Of a stretch of DNA of 6,465 bases, positions 4,641-6,465 are shown piece after piece. Position numbers and translations under genes: made by a program. This DNA comes from Actinomycetes bacterium (GTDB taxonomy: Bacteria; Actinomycetota; Thermoleophilia; Gaiellales; Gaiellaceae), in contig JANXXF010000366.1 in the NCBI GenBank assembly GCA_025350775.1, positions 1 to 6,465 of the forward strand, read 5' to 3'. The stretch's first letter is position 1; each line of letters opens with the position of its first letter. Under the pieces are notes generated by a model. It saw only the letters and a program-made list of their open reading frames with translations, made no database searches and was not told the DNA's origin.

Positions 4641-6465
4641 TTGGCGACACGCCTCGGAGTGGACGTCGGAGGGACGTTCACCGATCTGATCTTCTACGAC
4701 GACGAGACGGGCGAGATCCGGGTCGGCAAGGAGCCGACGACGCCGGCAGCGCCCGAGGAGGGCGTCCTCGCGGCGATCGCCGCAGCCGTCCCCGCCGACC
4801 GTCTGGCCGTCGCCCTGTACTTCCTGCACGGCACCACCGTCGGCCTCAACTCGCTGCTGACGCGCACCGGCGCCGTCGTCGGGCTGCTCTGCACCCGTGG
4901 CTTCCGCGACGTGCTCGAGCTGGCCCGCGGCGACCGCGGCGACCCCTACGACCTCTTCTGGAAGCAGCCGGCGCCGCTCGTCCCGCGCCGCCTCCGGCTT
5001 CCCGTCAGCGAGCGGATGCGTGCCAACGGCGAGGTGTGGGCCGCCTTCGAGGAGGACGGCGTGCGCGCCGCCGTCGAGGTGTTCCGGGCCGAGGGCGTCA
5101 CCTCGGTCGCGGTCGCCTTCATGAACGCCTACGCCAACCCGGCCCACGAGCTCGCTGCCGAGGCTGCGCTGCGGAAGTTCGGCTTCGAGGGCGAGATCTC
5201 GCTGTCGCATCGGGTGTCGGGCGAGTACCGCGAGTACGAGCGCACCTGCACCACGGTGATCGACGCGTACGTGCGGCCGCGGATGACCCACTACCTGCAG
5301 GCGCTGGAGCGGCGCCTGCGCGGAGCCGGCTTCGACGGCACGGCAATCGTGACCCGCTCCGGCGGCGGCGCGATGACCTTCGCCGAGGCCGAGGACCGCC
5401 CGTTCGAGACGATCATGTCCGGGCCGGTCGCCGGCGCCGAGGGCGCCGGCGAGCTCGCCCGGCGGCTCGACCTGGGCGACGTGATCACCGCCGACGTCGG
5501 CGGCACCAGCTTCGACACCTGCCTCGTCACCGGCGGCCGCGCCCAGCTGATGTACCAGGGTGAGGTCGAGGGCCTGCCGGTGCAGACGCCGTGGGTTGAC
5601 GTGCGCTCGATCGGCGCCGGCGGCGGCTCGATCGCCCGCGTCGACGTCGGCGGCCTGCTCAAGGTCGGCCCGGCGAGCGCGGGCGCCGTGCCCGGCCCGG
5701 CCTGCTACGGCCGCGGTGGCGCCCTGCCCACGGTCACCGACGCCGCCTTCGTGCTGGGCATGCTGGGCGAGGGCAAGCTCGCCAGCGGCATCGGCCTCGA
5801 CGGCGAGGCGGCCCGCGCGGCCCTCGCCCCGCTGGCGGAGCGGCTCGGCTTCACCGTCGACGAGGTCGCCCGCGGGATCATGACGATCGCCGCTGCGAAC
5901 ATGGCGAACGCGATCCGCGAGATCACGATCGAGCGCGGCCAGGACCCGCGCACCGCCAAGCTGATGCCGTTCGGTGGCGCCGGCCCGCTGTTCGGGACGC
6001 TGCTCGCCCGTGAGCTGGAGATCCGCGAGATCGTCCTGCCCCCGTACGCCGGCAACTTCTCGGCGTGGGGCCTGCTGGGCGCCGACCTCACCCAGACGGC
6101 GGCGCGGACGCGCATCATGCGGCTCGCCCCCGAGGCGGTGGCAACGGCAAGCGACCTGCTGGAGCCGATGTTCGCCCGCCTCGAGCAGCGTGCCACGGGC
6201 CGTGAGGCCGTCCGCGAGATCGACCTCGACATGCGCTACGTGGGGCAGGAGCACACGCTCACCGTGGCGGTGCCCGGCGACGGCCGGATCTCGGCAACCA
6301 CGGACGAGATCCGCGCCGCCTACTCCGCCGACTACGACCGCACCTTCGGTCACGTCATGGACGAGGAGATCGAGATCGTCTCGTTGCGCGCGACGATCCG
6401 CACCTCGCTGCCCCGCCGCGCCGCCGAGAGCCCCCCGGCCGCCGCCGCCGCGGCCCCCGGCGCCG
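4641..6465 (+). CDS. hyuA: ATP-dependent hydantoinase/oxoprolinase family protein, subunit A (3' partial)
   Basis: The open frame from TTG 4641 runs off the right edge; 608 residues are visible of a family usually near 680-720. HyuA-type proteins bind ATP through an actin-like (ASKHA) fold and, normally with a HyuB subunit, open cyclic amides (N-methylhydantoin, 5-oxoproline); relatives act in acetone or acetophenone carboxylases. Visible motifs in order: GVDVGGTFTD (6-15, phosphate-1 loop), LHGTTVGLNSLLTR (62-75), MSGPVAGAEGAG (259-270), ADVGGTSFDT (284-293, phosphate-2 loop), DVRSIGAGGGSIA (320-332), PGPACYGRGG (351-360) with TVTDA (364-368), FGGAGPLF (444-451) and RYVGQEHTL (532-540). Hydant_A_N spans about 3-180, the Hydantoinase_A core about 200-490, and the C-terminal domain follows. 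It sits 6 nt after the small remnant ORF and is divergent from the ABC importer. A hyuB partner is expected beyond the window. The precise substrate is unknown. The last visible stretch is Ala/Pro-rich. Confidence 0.93.
   Translation, partial: MATRLGVDVGGTFTDLIFYDDETGEIRVGKEPTTPAAPEEGVLAAIAAAVPADRLAVALYFLHGTTVGLNSLLTRTGAVVGLLCTRGFRDVLELARGDRGDPYDLFWKQPAPLVPRRLRLPVSERMRANGEVWAAFEEDGVRAAVEVFRAEGVTSVAVAFMNAYANPAHELAAEAALRKFGFEGEISLSHRVSGEYREYERTCTTVIDAYVRPRMTHYLQALERRLRGAGFDGTAIVTRSGGGAMTFAEAEDRPFETIMSGPVAGAEGAGELARRLDLGDVITADVGGTSFDTCLVTGGRAQLMYQGEVEGLPVQTPWVDVRSIGAGGGSIARVDVGGLLKVGPASAGAVPGPACYGRGGALPTVTDAAFVLGMLGEGKLASGIGLDGEAARAALAPLAERLGFTVDEVARGIMTIAAANMANAIREITIERGQDPRTAKLMPFGGAGPLFGTLLARELEIREIVLPPYAGNFSAWGLLGADLTQTAARTRIMRLAPEAVATASDLLEPMFARLEQRATGREAVREIDLDMRYVGQEHTLTVAVPGDGRISATTDEIRAAYSADYDRTFGHVMDEEIEIVSLRATIRTSLPRRAAESPPAAAAAAPGA

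Noticed and set aside
4449..6353. 634-codon minus-strand open frame opposite hyuA
   Set aside because: It mirrors the well-conserved hyuA coding strand, is low-complexity in Gly/Ala/Arg/Asp/His and shows no recognisable domain.

Overview
The window reads as high-GC bacterial DNA, most likely from an actinomycete-type chromosome (perhaps Thermoleophilia; this is inferred from base composition and protein style only). It holds a complete three-gene sugar-type ABC importer on the minus strand. A divergent plus-strand unit starts an ATP-dependent hydantoinase/oxoprolinase gene (hyuA family) that runs off the right edge.

Layout from left to right. Positions 1-317 hold the 3' end of an unrecognised plus-strand gene, clearly less GC-rich than the rest and with a weak resemblance to the C-termini of AIPR-type proteins. 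Positions 318-663 are a gene-free stretch with small hairpins, two of them just downstream of the importer operon. Positions 664-4206 (minus) carry, in transcription order, a secreted substrate-binding protein, a double-domain RbsA-type ATPase and an RbsC-type permease. They are packed with a 7-nt gap and then a 4-nt ATGA overlap, so they form one operon.

Positions 4207-4478 are the shared control region. It contains two back-to-back perfect TTGACA boxes, one per strand, and several inverted repeats that overlap the presumed -10 elements. Positions 4479-4634 (plus) hold a 51-codon ORF whose first ~20 residues look like the start of a CoxM-type FAD subunit. Its last ~30 residues look like the extreme C-terminus of a CoxL-type molybdopterin subunit. 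I read it as an in-frame deletion scar of a molybdenum hydroxylase operon. It is followed after 6 nt by hyuA (4641 to the window end, TTG start).

Working hypothesis: the importer brings in a small polar compound that HyuA, probably with a HyuB partner beyond the right edge, hydrolyses using ATP. An oxidative Mo-hydroxylase step once encoded in the same operon has been lost, or was collapsed in assembly. The true substrate cannot be read from the sequence. The scar ORF and the divergent regulatory region are the parts most worth a second look.
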